A stretch of DNA of 64,000 nt from Cupriavidus pampae. Lineage in GTDB: Bacteria; Pseudomonadota; Gammaproteobacteria; Burkholderiales; Burkholderiaceae. Both the position numbers and the translations under genes were made by a program. The number at the start of each line of letters is the position of its first letter. Position 1 is the stretch's first letter. The stretch is taken from assembly GCF_914271485.1 (NCBI RefSeq), contig NZ_CAJZAG010000001.1, positions 248,001 through 312,000 of the forward strand, in the 5' to 3' direction. The notes beneath the pieces were generated by a model, which worked only from the letters and a program-made list of their open reading frames with translations, had not been told where the DNA came from and made no database searches. Positions 18,272-29,474 of the stretch are shown here, one piece after another.

Positions 18272-18835
18272 ATGCTTTCTCGCCGTATGTATCGACGTCC
18301 TTCCATCACGGTGGCCGCTGCCGCGGCCGTGCTGACCGCCGTTTTCAGTACCGTGCTCGCGCCGTCGGCGCACGCGCAGGTCAACGTCAGCATCGGCATC
18401 AATACGCCGCCGCCGGCGCCGATCTACGAGGTCGTGCCGGGGCCGCGGCCTGGCTATGTCTGGCAGCAGGGTTATTGGGGCTGGGATGACCACCGCCATC
18501 GCCACCACTGGCACAAGGGCCGCTGGGCGCATGGCCGGCCCGGCTATGTCTACCAGTCGCCGCACTGGGTGCAGGGCGGCAATGGCTGGGTGATGCGGGG
18601 CGGCGGCTGGAATCGCGGCCACGGGGGCTACCAGGGGCATCCGGGATACGGCTACGGTGGGGGGCATGGTTATTACGGCGGCCCGGGGCGCGGTCATGGC
18701 AATGGGCACGGGCACGGACACGGCAACGGGCACGGTCATGGCGGTCACGGCGGGCACGGTCATGGCGGTGGCCATGGTGGTGGCCATGGTGGTGGACACG
18801 GCGGCGGCCATGGTGGCGGAGGTCACGGCCGCTGA
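18272..18835 (+). CDS. Secreted His/Gly-rich protein with YXWGXW motif
   Basis: The 187-residue protein has a signal peptide (to about residue 35, ending PSAHAQ), a central part with 'YVWQQGYWGWDDHRHRHHW' of the YXWGXW-repeat family, and a C-terminal half of almost pure Gly-His repeats (about residues 110-187, encoded around 18600-18834). The histidine tail could bind transition metals; this is inference from composition. The family is common in Burkholderiales envelopes and has no established function. The repeat DNA (CATGGTGGTGGC-like units) may vary in length between strains. Confidence 0.75.
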   Translation: MLSRRMYRRPSITVAAAAAVLTAVFSTVLAPSAHAQVNVSIGINTPPPAPIYEVVPGPRPGYVWQQGYWGWDDHRHRHHWHKGRWAHGRPGYVYQSPHWVQGGNGWVMRGGGWNRGHGGYQGHPGYGYGGGHGYYGGPGRGHGNGHGHGHGNGHGHGGHGGHGHGGGHGGGHGGGHGGGHGGGGHGR

Positions 18836-18913
18836 CCGCAGCGTGCGGCCATGCTAGGATGCCCGCAGCCGTCAGCCATGACGGCCGCAGGGGTCCGAAC
18901 ATGGAGGCATGAC

Positions 18914-19135
18914 ATGACGAAGCAGGTCTTCTCACGCGCGCAATACCTCGACATCCTCAACGACAGCCTGCGCAAGCACCCGGGCTGGCAGCCCGGCATG
19001 GCGTTCGTGTTTCTGCCGCCCGGCGCGGATGCGGGCCAGGCCTCGGGTGTGGGCTGCACGGGCCCGCTGGAGGCGATGCCGGTCTATTGCGAAATCGAGC
19101 GCGTGGCCTCGGGTCTGATCGAGGTCAGCAAGTAA
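18914..19135 (+). CDS. Small conserved protein of unknown function
   Basis: The 73-residue protein begins MTKQVFSRAQYLDILNDSL and contains 'GWQPGMAFVFLPPGAD' and 'MPVYCEIERVASGLIEVSK'. GGAGG lies eight bases before the chosen ATG; an upstream in-frame ATG at 18851 is not preceded by a ribosome site. It is soluble and has no recognised domain. Confidence 0.65.
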   Translation: MTKQVFSRAQYLDILNDSLRKHPGWQPGMAFVFLPPGADAGQASGVGCTGPLEAMPVYCEIERVASGLIEVSK

Positions 19136-19191
19136 GGTTGGCCGCCGAGTACAATGGCGCCCTCGATTAGCTCTGCTGGGAATATACGACC

Positions 19192-19458
19192 GTGAAAAAA
19201 ACGGATCTCGAAAAGAACAAGGGTCTCAAGATCGCGCATGACATGAAGCATGCCGCTTCCGTGCGCGGTGGCGCTGCGCAGGCCGAAAAGATCGATCGCC
19301 GCGAGCAGCGTCGGCTGGATCAGCAGGCTGGTCTGGTGCCGTTCGCCTGCAAGCTGGACGGCACGCTGGCCGCCCGGCTGCAGGAACTGGCCAAGGATCA
19401 CGCGGGCGGGATCAACGGCCTGATGAACGAAGTGGTAACAAAAGGTCTCGCGGACTGA
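19192..19458 (+). CDS. Small basic protein of unknown function
   Basis: The 88-residue protein starts from a GTG (VKKTDLEKNKGLKIAHDM) and has a strongly charged first half (KIDRREQRRLDQQ) followed by 'CKLDGTLAARLQELAKDHAG', an amphipathic segment that could form a ribbon-helix-helix-like or coiled structure. Its stop codon abuts the convergent gene at 19459. It seems conserved in related genera from memory of such proteins, but I can name no function. Confidence 0.6.
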   Translation: MKKTDLEKNKGLKIAHDMKHAASVRGGAAQAEKIDRREQRRLDQQAGLVPFACKLDGTLAARLQELAKDHAGGINGLMNEVVTKGLAD

Positions 19459-19848
19459 TCAGTCCTCGTCTTCCTCGTCGAGGAATTCGCGGCGCAGCAT
19501 CCAGTTGGCGATCGCTTCGTCGCAGACCTTCTTCAGCTTGCCTTTCTCGGGCAGCTTGTCGAACAGCTGAAAATTCACGAGTGCCAGGCCGGCATCGGTG
19601 ATGTAGAACAGCCGGTCGGGTTCGTCGTAATGCACGACGCGTCCATCGATGCTGCTCTCGTCGCCGCCGACGGGCATGTCCTCGAGTTCGACCACACGGC
19701 ACGTGAAGCGCGGGCTGCTCGTGTGCGTGAGGTACTCGAATTCGTCGTGCGTGATGTCGCCGCCCTTGTCGGCAGCGATGGCGAAGCCCCAGATAAAGCG
19801 GGGCATCGGCAGATCGGACAGGTCATCAATCTCGTCCATCTCGTCCAT
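19459..19848 (-). CDS. Acidic conserved protein of unknown function
   Basis: The 129-residue protein starts MDEMDEIDDLSDLPMPRFIW, has a central 'VVHYDEPDRLFYITDAGLALVNFQLFD' segment and ends in an acidic tail (LDEEDED). GGAGA lies eight bases before the ATG. There is no signal peptide or membrane segment. It is convergent with the preceding small gene. Confidence 0.6.
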   Translation of the reverse strand: MDEMDEIDDLSDLPMPRFIWGFAIAADKGGDITHDEFEYLTHTSSPRFTCRVVELEDMPVGGDESSIDGRVVHYDEPDRLFYITDAGLALVNFQLFDKLPEKGKLKKVCDEAIANWMLRREFLDEEDED

Positions 19849-19887
19849 GGTGTTCTCCGTGATGCGATAGCCGGCATTATCGCCGAG

Positions 19888-20271
19888 TTATCTCACCGCG
19901 TGGCAGTTCGCGAATACCGGCGGTGCGTCCGGCGCGGCCATCAGGTCGCGCAGGTTGCCATCCTCCCCCTTGGTCCACCACTCATAGCGGCCCGCGACGT
20001 AGCGCGCGCCGGAGCCACTCATCACGTTGACGAACACTTTCGGCTTGTCGTCGACACGCATCAGGGCCAGCTGGTTGTCGGCGCTGTTGAGGTACCGCAC
20101 GGCCACGCGCTGGCCGTTGTCGCACTGGTAGGACACGGCCCGGTTGTCCTGAAAGCGCAGGTTGTCGAGCCGTGGCTGCGCCGCCGCGGGGGCGATCCCC
20201 ATGAGGGTCAGCGTGGTCAGCGTCGCCAGCATGACCGGCGTGACGAGCGCGAAGCGGGTACGTGCGTGCAT
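19888..20271 (-). CDS. MliC-family C-type lysozyme inhibitor
   Basis: The 127-residue protein has a signal peptide (to about residue 35, ending PAAAQ) and a MliC domain with 'VSYQCDNGQRVAVRYLN' and the family hallmark 'MSGSGARYVAGRYEWWTKG'. MliC proteins bind and inhibit host C-type lysozyme in the periplasm or on the outer membrane; no lipobox cysteine is seen here, so it is likely soluble and periplasmic. The start at 20271 is chosen because AGGAGGG lies six bases before it; the ATG at 20277 would sit against that site. It follows glpD by 11 bases on the same strand. Confidence 0.83.
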   Translation of the reverse strand: MHARTRFALVTPVMLATLTTLTLMGIAPAAAQPRLDNLRFQDNRAVSYQCDNGQRVAVRYLNSADNQLALMRVDDKPKVFVNVMSGSGARYVAGRYEWWTKGEDGNLRDLMAAPDAPPVFANCHAVR

Positions 20272-20282
20272 GTCCATCCCTC

Positions 20283-21887
20283 CTATTCGAGCATATAGCC
20301 CCTGGCCAGCGCGCCGAACGACGCCACCTCGGTCTCTTGCCAAGTGGCGTCCTGGCCGAGCTCCTCGGCCAGGATCTCGGCCACGCGCGGCGCGCCGGCG
20401 ACCGCCGCGCGCGCATCGAGGAACAGCGCACGATTGCGCCGTGCCAGCACATCCTCCACACGGCGCGCGAGTTCATGACGCGCGGCAAATCGCACGTGCG
20501 CGGCCGTCAGGCCTGCCGCGGGCACGAGAATGTCGTCGTTGCCCGGCAGCGCGCGCAGCAACGGCAGGTCCGAACCGTAGTAACGGTCCGGCGAGCCAGT
20601 GTTGGCCGCGGGCAGGTCTGCCGGCAGATTCGTCGCGCCGTGCAGCGGCAACTCGGCGGTGACGCCCGGCGCGGCCTTGAGCAGTTGGCGCTGGATCGCG
20701 GTTTCGATGACATCTTCGGCCATCTTGCGATAGGTGGTCCATTTGCCGCCGGTTACGGTGATCAGGCCCGCCTTGGAAACCAGGATCGTATGCTCGCGCG
20801 ACAACGATGCCGTGGACGATTCGCCAGTAGCCTTGACGAGCGGCCGCAGCCCGGCCCACACGCTGGTGACGTCCGCGCGCGTCGGGTCGCGCGAGAGATA
20901 GCGCGAGGCGGTCTCGAGGATGAAGTCCACATCGTCGCCGCTGGCGCGCGGCTCCAGCGGCAGGTCCTGCCGCGGCGAGTCGGTGGTACCAACGATGGTG
21001 TGGCCGTTCCATGGCACGATAAACAGCACACGGCCGTCGTCGGTCTTCGGCACCAGGATCGCGCGATCGCCGGGCAGGAAGCTGCGTGGCAGCGTCAGGT
21101 GCACGCCCTGGCTCGGCGCGACCATGGTGCGCGCCTGGCCGTCTTCCATCTGGCGGATCGCATCGACCCACACGCCGGTGGCGTTGATCACGCAGTCCGC
21201 GCGCAGTTCGAACGTGGCATCGCCAATCGCGTCCTGCACGGTCACGCCGGTGATCACGCCGTTCTTCTGCTGCAGGCCGCTCACGCGCATGTAGTTGAGC
21301 GCCACGCCACCGACATCGAACAGCGTGCGCATCAGCGCGGTGGCCAGACGGGTGTCGTCGAACTGCCCGTCGAAGTAGAGATTGCCGCCGCGCAGCGGCC
21401 GGCCACCGACGTGCTCGGCCAGTGTCGGCGCCGCGGCCAGTGTTTCGCGATGGTTGAGCCAGCGGCTGCCCGACAGGTTGAGCCCGCCCGCCAGCATGTC
21501 ATATACCTTGAGGCCGATGCCGTAGAACGGCTGGTCGAACATCTGATAGGCCGGCACCACGAAACCGAGCGGCCACACCAGATGCGGCGCGTTGCGCGCG
21601 AGCAGGCCGCGTTCGTGCAGCGCCTCGCGCACCAGGCTGATATTGCCCTGGGCCAGATAGCGGACGCCACCGTGCACGAGCTTGGTGGCCTTGCTCGACG
21701 TGCCCTTGGCAAAATCGGCGGCTTCCAGCAGCAGCGTGCGATAGCCGCGCGAGGCGGCATCGACGGCGGTGCCGAGGCCGGTGGCGCCACCGCCGATGAC
21801 GATGACATCCCAGCGCGGCTCGCGCTCGAGCGTGGCGAGCAGTTCGGCGCGTGACGGGGGTTGGACGGAGGGGGCGGTTATCGGCAT
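20283..21887 (-). CDS. glpD: Aerobic glycerol-3-phosphate dehydrogenase
   Basis: The 534-residue flavoprotein oxidises glycerol 3-phosphate to dihydroxyacetone phosphate at the inner membrane and passes electrons to quinone. It has the N-terminal FAD-binding motif GGGATGLGTA (32-41), 'GTSSKATKLVHGGVRYL' and a C-terminal DAO_C region ('VTGGKWTTYRKMAEDV'), at the family's usual length. It lies 29 bases downstream of glpK on the same strand, so glycerol kinase and the dehydrogenase are probably co-transcribed. Confidence 0.95.
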   Translation of the reverse strand: MPITAPSVQPPSRAELLATLEREPRWDVIVIGGGATGLGTAVDAASRGYRTLLLEAADFAKGTSSKATKLVHGGVRYLAQGNISLVREALHERGLLARNAPHLVWPLGFVVPAYQMFDQPFYGIGLKVYDMLAGGLNLSGSRWLNHRETLAAAPTLAEHVGGRPLRGGNLYFDGQFDDTRLATALMRTLFDVGGVALNYMRVSGLQQKNGVITGVTVQDAIGDATFELRADCVINATGVWVDAIRQMEDGQARTMVAPSQGVHLTLPRSFLPGDRAILVPKTDDGRVLFIVPWNGHTIVGTTDSPRQDLPLEPRASGDDVDFILETASRYLSRDPTRADVTSVWAGLRPLVKATGESSTASLSREHTILVSKAGLITVTGGKWTTYRKMAEDVIETAIQRQLLKAAPGVTAELPLHGATNLPADLPAANTGSPDRYYGSDLPLLRALPGNDDILVPAAGLTAAHVRFAARHELARRVEDVLARRNRALFLDARAAVAGAPRVAEILAEELGQDATWQETEVASFGALARGYMLE

Positions 21888-21916
21888 GACTTCAGTAACA
21901 TAGAAATGATCGGTGT

Positions 21917-23470
<1,554 letters not shown>

Positions 23471-23480
23471 GCTGCCCCCG

Positions 23481-23500
23481 TCGAAATCGAATCGAACATG
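23481..23500. promoter_or_regulatory. Candidate GlpR-type operator half-site
   Basis: The 27-base spacer between divergent glpK and the Nudix gene contains TCGAAATCGA followed by ATCGAACATG. Read on the minus strand this gives CATGTTCGAT, matching one half of the enterobacterial GlpR operator (ATGTTCGAT). The other half is only partly conserved. A DeoR-family GlpR is encoded at 25364-26134. The match is short, so this is a weak candidate. Confidence 0.3.
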
Positions 23501-24367
23501 TCAGGAATGAATGAAGAGCTTGTGGGGCTGGTTGAACGCACGGTGAGCGGCGTGGCCGCGCGCAGCCCGTTCGATGCGGCGGCGCATCTGCGGTTGATCG
23601 TCGAAGGCTGCCACGTGGGCTGGTTGCCGCGCAGCCATGCCGTCACGCTGCGCGCGATGCATGCGGCCGCGAACGACGGTCTGGAATGGGTCGGCGCGGA
23701 AGCCCACGGCACCATCGCGCTGCTGCCCGGTTGCCACGACTTTGCAAGCCGCAGTGCCGCGCTGGCGGACCTGGCCCGACGGCTCGCCGACGCGGGCCAT
23801 GTGCGTGGCTGGCGCAACGAACTGTTCGCGGTCACGCCAGCGCTCGATGCGCCTGCGTTCGCGACCATCGAACGCGCGGCGGCCCGGTTTCTGGGGCTGC
23901 TGACGTTCGCCTCGCACCTGAACGGGATCATCGAGACGGCCCCCGAGGGTCCGGAAGCCAGGCCCGCGTTATGGATTTCCCGCCGCAGTCCGAACAAGGC
24001 GACCGATCCCGGCATGTGGGACAACCTCGTCGCGGGCGGCATGCCGCATGGCAGCGAGCCGCTGGAGACGATCGTGCGCGAATGCGACGAGGAATCTGGC
24101 ATTCCCCCCGCACTGGCCGCGCGCGTCGAGGCGCATGGCGTGATTGAAGTCCTGCGTGATATTCCCGAAGGCGTGCAATGGGAACAGGTGTTCGTATATG
24201 ACCTGATGCTGCCGGCGGACTTCGTGCCGGTCAATCGCGATGGCGAGGTGGCCGAGCATCGGCGGATCGCGCCGGCGGCATTGCTTGCTATCATGGCGGA
24301 CCGCGCGATGACCGTGGACGCTACGCTGGTGACTCTCGATGCGCTCCGGCGGCGCGGCTGGGCCTGA
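23498..24367 (+). CDS. DUF4743/Nudix hydrolase
   Basis: The 289-residue protein has an N-terminal DUF4743-like region ('[17 protein letters not shown]') and a C-terminal Nudix domain (from about residue 140) with '[18 protein letters not shown]' and the metal-binding core RECDEESG. Relatives include yeast YJR142W-type thiamine-diphosphate-related Nudix enzymes; the substrate here is not known. The spacing between the first Glu and the REcxEE core is one residue shorter than the textbook Nudix box, as in this subfamily. The start is the first ATG at 23498, with ATG 23507 as an alternative; no clear ribosome site. Confidence 0.8.
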   Translation: MSGMNEELVGLVERTVSGVAARSPFDAAAHLRLIVEGCHVGWLPRSHAVTLRAMHAAANDGLEWVGAEAHGTIALLPGCHDFASRSAALADLARRLADAGHVRGWRNELFAVTPALDAPAFATIERAAARFLGLLTFASHLNGIIETAPEGPEARPALWISRRSPNKATDPGMWDNLVAGGMPHGSEPLETIVRECDEESGIPPALAARVEAHGVIEVLRDIPEGVQWEQVFVYDLMLPADFVPVNRDGEVAEHRRIAPAALLAIMADRAMTVDATLVTLDALRRRGWA

Positions 24368-24417
24368 GCTTTCGGCCTCACGAACCCCGCGGTCTGCCCT
24401 GAACCCAATCGCCTACG

Positions 24418-25284
24418 ATGAGCAACACCGGATTTATTCTCACTATCTCGTGCCCGGACCAACCGGGCATCGTTCATGCCGTTTCGGGCCTGCTGTTCCA
24501 GCACGGCTGCAATATCGTTGACTCCGACCAGTACGGCGATGCGTTCACCGGCCGTTTCTTTATGCGCGTGCATTTCAGCACCGCGGCCGGTGGTCCGGAA
24601 CTGGCCACGTTGCGCGATGCGTTCGCGCCGATCGGCGACCAGTTCGGCATGCAGTGGGAACTGTTCGATGCCTCGATCAAGCCGCGCGTCATGATCATGG
24701 TTTCCAAGATCGGCCACTGCCTGAACGATCTGCTGTTCCGTGCCAAGGTCGGCGGGCTGCCGGTCGAGATCGCCGCGATCGTGTCGAACCATCGCGACTT
24801 CTATCAACTGGCCGCGTCCTACGACGTGCCGTTCTTCCATCTGCCGCTGATGAACGCGTCCGGCGACCAGAAGGCCGCGCAGGAGATGCGCGTGTTCGAA
24901 GTCGTGCGCGACCAGAACATCGACCTCGTCGTGCTGGCGCGCTACATGCAGGTGCTGTCCGACGACCTGTGCCGCAAGCTGGCCGGCCGCGCGATCAACA
25001 TCCACCATTCGTTCCTGCCGAGCTTCAAGGGCGCCAAGCCGTACTACCAGGCGCACGATCGCGGCGTGAAGCTGATTGGCGCGACGGCCCATTACGTGAC
25101 CGCCGACCTCGACGAAGGCCCGATCATCGAGCAGGAGATCGAGCGCGTGGACCACAGCATGGACCCCGACCAGCTCACCGCCGTGGGGCGCGACGTGGAA
25201 TGCGTGGCGCTCGCGCGTGCCGTCAAATGGCATGCGGAACATCGCATCCTGCTCAACGGCCACAAGACGGTGGTCTTCAAGTAA
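24418..25284 (+). CDS. purU: Formyltetrahydrofolate deformylase
   Basis: The 288-residue protein hydrolyses 10-formyltetrahydrofolate to formate and tetrahydrofolate, balancing one-carbon pools. An N-terminal ACT domain ('LTISCPDQPGIVHAVSGLLF') is followed by a formyltransferase-like domain with 'IAAIVSNHRDFYQLA', 'LARYMQVLS' and 'INIHHSFLPSFKGAKPY' (the catalytic Asn/His region). It lies 50 bases after the Nudix gene on the same strand and may be cotranscribed with it. Confidence 0.95.
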   Translation: MSNTGFILTISCPDQPGIVHAVSGLLFQHGCNIVDSDQYGDAFTGRFFMRVHFSTAAGGPELATLRDAFAPIGDQFGMQWELFDASIKPRVMIMVSKIGHCLNDLLFRAKVGGLPVEIAAIVSNHRDFYQLAASYDVPFFHLPLMNASGDQKAAQEMRVFEVVRDQNIDLVVLARYMQVLSDDLCRKLAGRAINIHHSFLPSFKGAKPYYQAHDRGVKLIGATAHYVTADLDEGPIIEQEIERVDHSMDPDQLTAVGRDVECVALARAVKWHAEHRILLNGHKTVVFK

Positions 25285-25363
25285 ATCCAGTCCCGACAGG
25301 CGCGCCACGGCGCGCCGGTTAGCGAATCCGATAGCAAACCTGACAGCGCGCGCGCCCGCGCGC

Positions 25364-26134
25364 TTATTCGGGGTCCGCGACCACACAGTTCACTCCACTT
25401 TCGCCCAGCATCTGCACGAACGGATCGCGCAGCGGCTCGTCCGTGAACAGACGATCGATGCAGGTGAGCGGCGCCAGTTCCACCATGGCCTGGCGGTTGA
25501 ACTTGCTCGCATCGGCGGCCAGCCAGATCTCGCGCGAATGCTCCATGATCGTGCGCGCCACCTTGACCTCGCGAAAATCGAAATCGCGCAGCGTACCGTC
25601 GGCCTCGATGCCCGAGATGCCGATCAGCCCGATATCCACCTTGAACTGACGGATGAACTCGACCGTGGCCTCGCCGATGATGCCGCGATCGCGCGAACGC
25701 AGCACGCCACCCGCTACGATGACTTCGCAGTCGGGGTTGTCGGCCAGGATATTGGCCACATGCAGGTTGTTCGTAATGACGCGCAGCCCGCGGTGATGGA
25801 TCAGTGCGCGCGCAATTTCTTCGACCGTGGTGCCGATGTTCAGGATCAGCGAGCAGCCGTCCGGCACCGCCGCCGCCACCGCGCGTCCGATGCGCGCCTT
25901 GCCGTCGGCATTGAGTAACTGCCGCTGCCGGTAGGCAATATTCTCGGTGGTGGAGTTCTCCATCCGCACGCCGCCATGAAAGCGGGTGAGCATGCCATTC
26001 TCGGCGAGCAGATTGACGTCGCGGCGGACCGTTTGCAGGGTCACGCCGAACTTGCGCGCAAGGGCGTCGATGGAGGCGAAGCCCTGGCTGCGCACCTCTT
26101 CGAGCAGGGCAGTCTGGCGGGGATTGAGGATCAT
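25364..26134 (-). CDS. glpR: DeoR-family repressor of glycerol genes
   Basis: The 256-residue protein has an N-terminal DeoR winged helix-turn-helix ('IDALARKFGVTLQTVRRDVNLLAENG') and a C-terminal sugar-phosphate sensor domain with 'NIGTTVEEIARAL', 'NNLHVANILA' and 'GISGIEADGTLRDFD'. It fits GlpR, which represses glycerol genes until glycerol 3-phosphate binds. It is transcribed divergently from the glycerol importer genes and lies near glpK-glpD, which supports the assignment. Sensor ligand is inferred from family and context. Confidence 0.88.
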   Translation of the reverse strand: MILNPRQTALLEEVRSQGFASIDALARKFGVTLQTVRRDVNLLAENGMLTRFHGGVRMENSTTENIAYRQRQLLNADGKARIGRAVAAAVPDGCSLILNIGTTVEEIARALIHHRGLRVITNNLHVANILADNPDCEVIVAGGVLRSRDRGIIGEATVEFIRQFKVDIGLIGISGIEADGTLRDFDFREVKVARTIMEHSREIWLAADASKFNRQAMVELAPLTCIDRLFTDEPLRDPFVQMLGESGVNCVVADPE

Positions 26135-26149
26135 GCGGCCATTCTAGAA

Positions 26150-26240
26150 CAAACAGAAACGAAAACAAATGATGCGCCGCACAGTTGTATTACGTTCGCT
26201 TTTTTGCTAAAACGAGCAGGACACTACAAATAGTGCATTT
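26150..26240. promoter_or_regulatory. Divergent glpR-glpS regulatory region
   Basis: The 169-base spacer between glpR and glpS is AT-rich. It contains A-rich GAAACGAAAAC at about 26157-26167, TTCGCTTTTTTGC and AAAACGAGC around 26198-26217, and a perfect CACTA-CAAA-TAGTG palindrome at 26222-26235. These are plausible GlpR operator and promoter elements for both genes, judged only by position and symmetry. Confidence 0.4.
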
Positions 26241-26303
26241 CACCGCCCTCGGCCACGCGTTTCGGGTGTGATGAATAAAGCATAAGAAAAAATTGGAGAC
26301 TGG

Positions 26304-27464
<1,161 letters not shown>

Positions 27465-27465
27465 C

Positions 27466-28593
27466 ATGACGCGCATCGATCTCGACCTCGCGCATGCCTA
27501 CGTACCGGACCCGCAGCGCGACGAGGACTACGCGCTGCTACCGCTGCGTTTCACGTTCGAGGACGGCGGCGCCTATGCGCTACTGGGACCATCCGGTTGC
27601 GGCAAGACCACGCTGCTGAATTGCGTATCAGGGCTGCTGCGGCCGTCGCAGGGCACCATCCATTTCGATGGCAAGGACGTTACGGCGGCGTCGCCGCAGG
27701 CCCGCAATATCGCACAGGTGTTTCAGTTCCCGGTCATCTACGACACCATGACCGTCGGCGAGAACCTCGCGTTCCCGCTGCGCAACCGCGGCGTGCCCGC
27801 CGCGCAGGTAAAGGAGCGCGTGGGCCGCGTCGCGGAAATGCTGGACCTGTCGTCGTCGCTCGACCGCCGCGCGAGCGGGCTGGCCGCCGATGCCAAGCAG
27901 AAGATTTCACTGGGTCGCGGCCTGGTGCGGCAGGACGTGTCCGCGATTCTGTTCGACGAACCGCTGACCGTGATCGACCCGCATCTGAAATGGCAGCTGC
28001 GGCGCAAGCTCAAGGAGATTCATCACGAGTTCCGGCTCACGCTGATCTATGTCACGCACGATCAGACCGAGGCGCTGACGTTCGCGGATCAGGTGGTGGT
28101 GATGTCGCGCGGCAAGGCGGTGCAGGTCGGCTCGGCGGAGGCACTGTTCGAGAAACCCGCGCATACGTTCGTCGGGCACTTTATCGGCTCGCCGGGCATG
28201 AACTTCCTGTCGGCCGCATGGCGCGATGGCGCGATCGAAGTGGAGGGTGACGCGAGCGGGCGTCGCTACACGCCGCCGCTCGCACCGCATATCGCGGCCG
28301 CGCTGCAGGCCGCGGGCACGTTCCGCATTGGCGTGCGGCCGGAATACCTGAGCCTGTCGGGCGAGGGCGATCCGCTCGCGATGCCGGTGCGCGTGGCGCG
28401 CGCGCAGGATATCGGCACGTACTGGCTGGTCACAGCCACCGTGGCGGGTGCCATGGCAAACACGGGCGAGGGCGCCACGCTACGCGCCCGCCTGGGTACC
28501 GAAGCCGCGGCGCTGAACGCCGGCGATGCCGCCTGGCTTGCAGTGTTCAACCGTCATACCTGCTACTACGTCAACGAGGAGCTGGTGCAATGA
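27466..28593 (+). CDS. glpT: Glycerol ABC importer ATPase GlpT
   Basis: The 375-residue ATPase has a canonical Walker A GPSGCGKTT (41-49), Walker B ILFDEP (161-166) and switch histidine in YVTHDQTEA (195-203), but its signature region reads ASGLAADAKQ (136-145) instead of LSGGQ. This complements GlpS, which has a good signature but no switch histidine. GGAG stands eight bases before the ATG at 27466; an open frame further upstream lies inside glpS. Its stop overlaps the permease start as ATGA. This GlpT is an ABC ATPase, unrelated to the glycerol-3-phosphate antiporter of the same name. Confidence 0.88.
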   Translation: MTRIDLDLAHAYVPDPQRDEDYALLPLRFTFEDGGAYALLGPSGCGKTTLLNCVSGLLRPSQGTIHFDGKDVTAASPQARNIAQVFQFPVIYDTMTVGENLAFPLRNRGVPAAQVKERVGRVAEMLDLSSSLDRRASGLAADAKQKISLGRGLVRQDVSAILFDEPLTVIDPHLKWQLRRKLKEIHHEFRLTLIYVTHDQTEALTFADQVVVMSRGKAVQVGSAEALFEKPAHTFVGHFIGSPGMNFLSAAWRDGAIEVEGDASGRRYTPPLAPHIAAALQAAGTFRIGVRPEYLSLSGEGDPLAMPVRVARAQDIGTYWLVTATVAGAMANTGEGATLRARLGTEAAALNAGDAAWLAVFNRHTCYYVNEELVQ

Positions 28594-29474
28594 AGCCCGT
28601 CAACCAGAAGGCCTGGCTGCTGGTTCTGCCCGTGGTGATCTGCGTGGCGTTCTCGGCCATCCTGCCGCTGATGACCATCGTCAACTACTCGGTGCAGGAC
28701 ATCATCTCGCCCGAGCGCCGCGTGTTCGTCGGTACCGAATGGTTTGCCACCGTGCTGCGCGACGTCGAGTTGCACGATGCGCTGCTGCGTCAGCTCGGCT
28801 TCTCGCTGGCGGTGCTGGCGGTGGAAATTCCGCTCGGTATCCTGCTGGCGCTGTCGATGCCGGCCAAAGGCTGGCGCGCGTCGGCCACGCTCGTGATCAT
28901 CGCGCTGTCGCTGCTGATTCCGTGGAACGTGGTGGGCACGATCTGGCAGATCTTTGGCCGTACCGATATCGGCCTGCTGGGCGCGTCGCTCGCGGGCATG
29001 GGCTTTGACTACAACTACACGGGCAGTGCCATCGATGCCTGGGTGACCGTGCTCGTGATGGATGTCTGGCACTGGACGCCGCTGGTCGCGCTGCTGTGCT
29101 ACGCAGGGTTGCGCGCGATTCCCGATGCGTACTACCAGGCCGCGCAGATCGACGGCGCCTCGCGCTTCGCGGTGTTCCGCTTTATCCAGTTGCCCAAGCT
29201 GCGTGGCGTGCTGATGATCGCCGTGCTGCTGCGCTTTATGGACAGCTTCATGATCTACACCGAGCCGTTCGTGCTGACCGGCGGCGGACCCGGCAACGCC
29301 ACCACGTTCCTGTCGCAGTATCTGACGCAGAAGGCCGTGGGGCAGTTCGACCTGGGCCCGGCGGCGGCGTTCTCGATCGTGTATTTCCTGATCATCCTGC
29401 TGACCTGCTTCGTGCTCTATAACTGGATGCAGCGCGCCGGCACCGCCGGCAGCGAGGAGGTGCCCCATGGCTGA
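28590..29474 (+). CDS. glpP: Glycerol ABC importer permease GlpP
   Basis: The 294-residue inner-membrane protein has about six transmembrane helices and the ABC permease EAA-type loop (YYQAAQIDGASRFAVFRFIQLPKL) that contacts the ATPases. It resembles UgpA/MalF-type sugar permeases. Starts overlap glpT (ATGA) and it overlaps glpQ by eight bases, so translation is coupled through the operon. With GlpQ it forms the glycerol channel of the importer. Confidence 0.87.
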   Translation: MKPVNQKAWLLVLPVVICVAFSAILPLMTIVNYSVQDIISPERRVFVGTEWFATVLRDVELHDALLRQLGFSLAVLAVEIPLGILLALSMPAKGWRASATLVIIALSLLIPWNVVGTIWQIFGRTDIGLLGASLAGMGFDYNYTGSAIDAWVTVLVMDVWHWTPLVALLCYAGLRAIPDAYYQAAQIDGASRFAVFRFIQLPKLRGVLMIAVLLRFMDSFMIYTEPFVLTGGGPGNATTFLSQYLTQKAVGQFDLGPAAAFSIVYFLIILLTCFVLYNWMQRAGTAGSEEVPHG

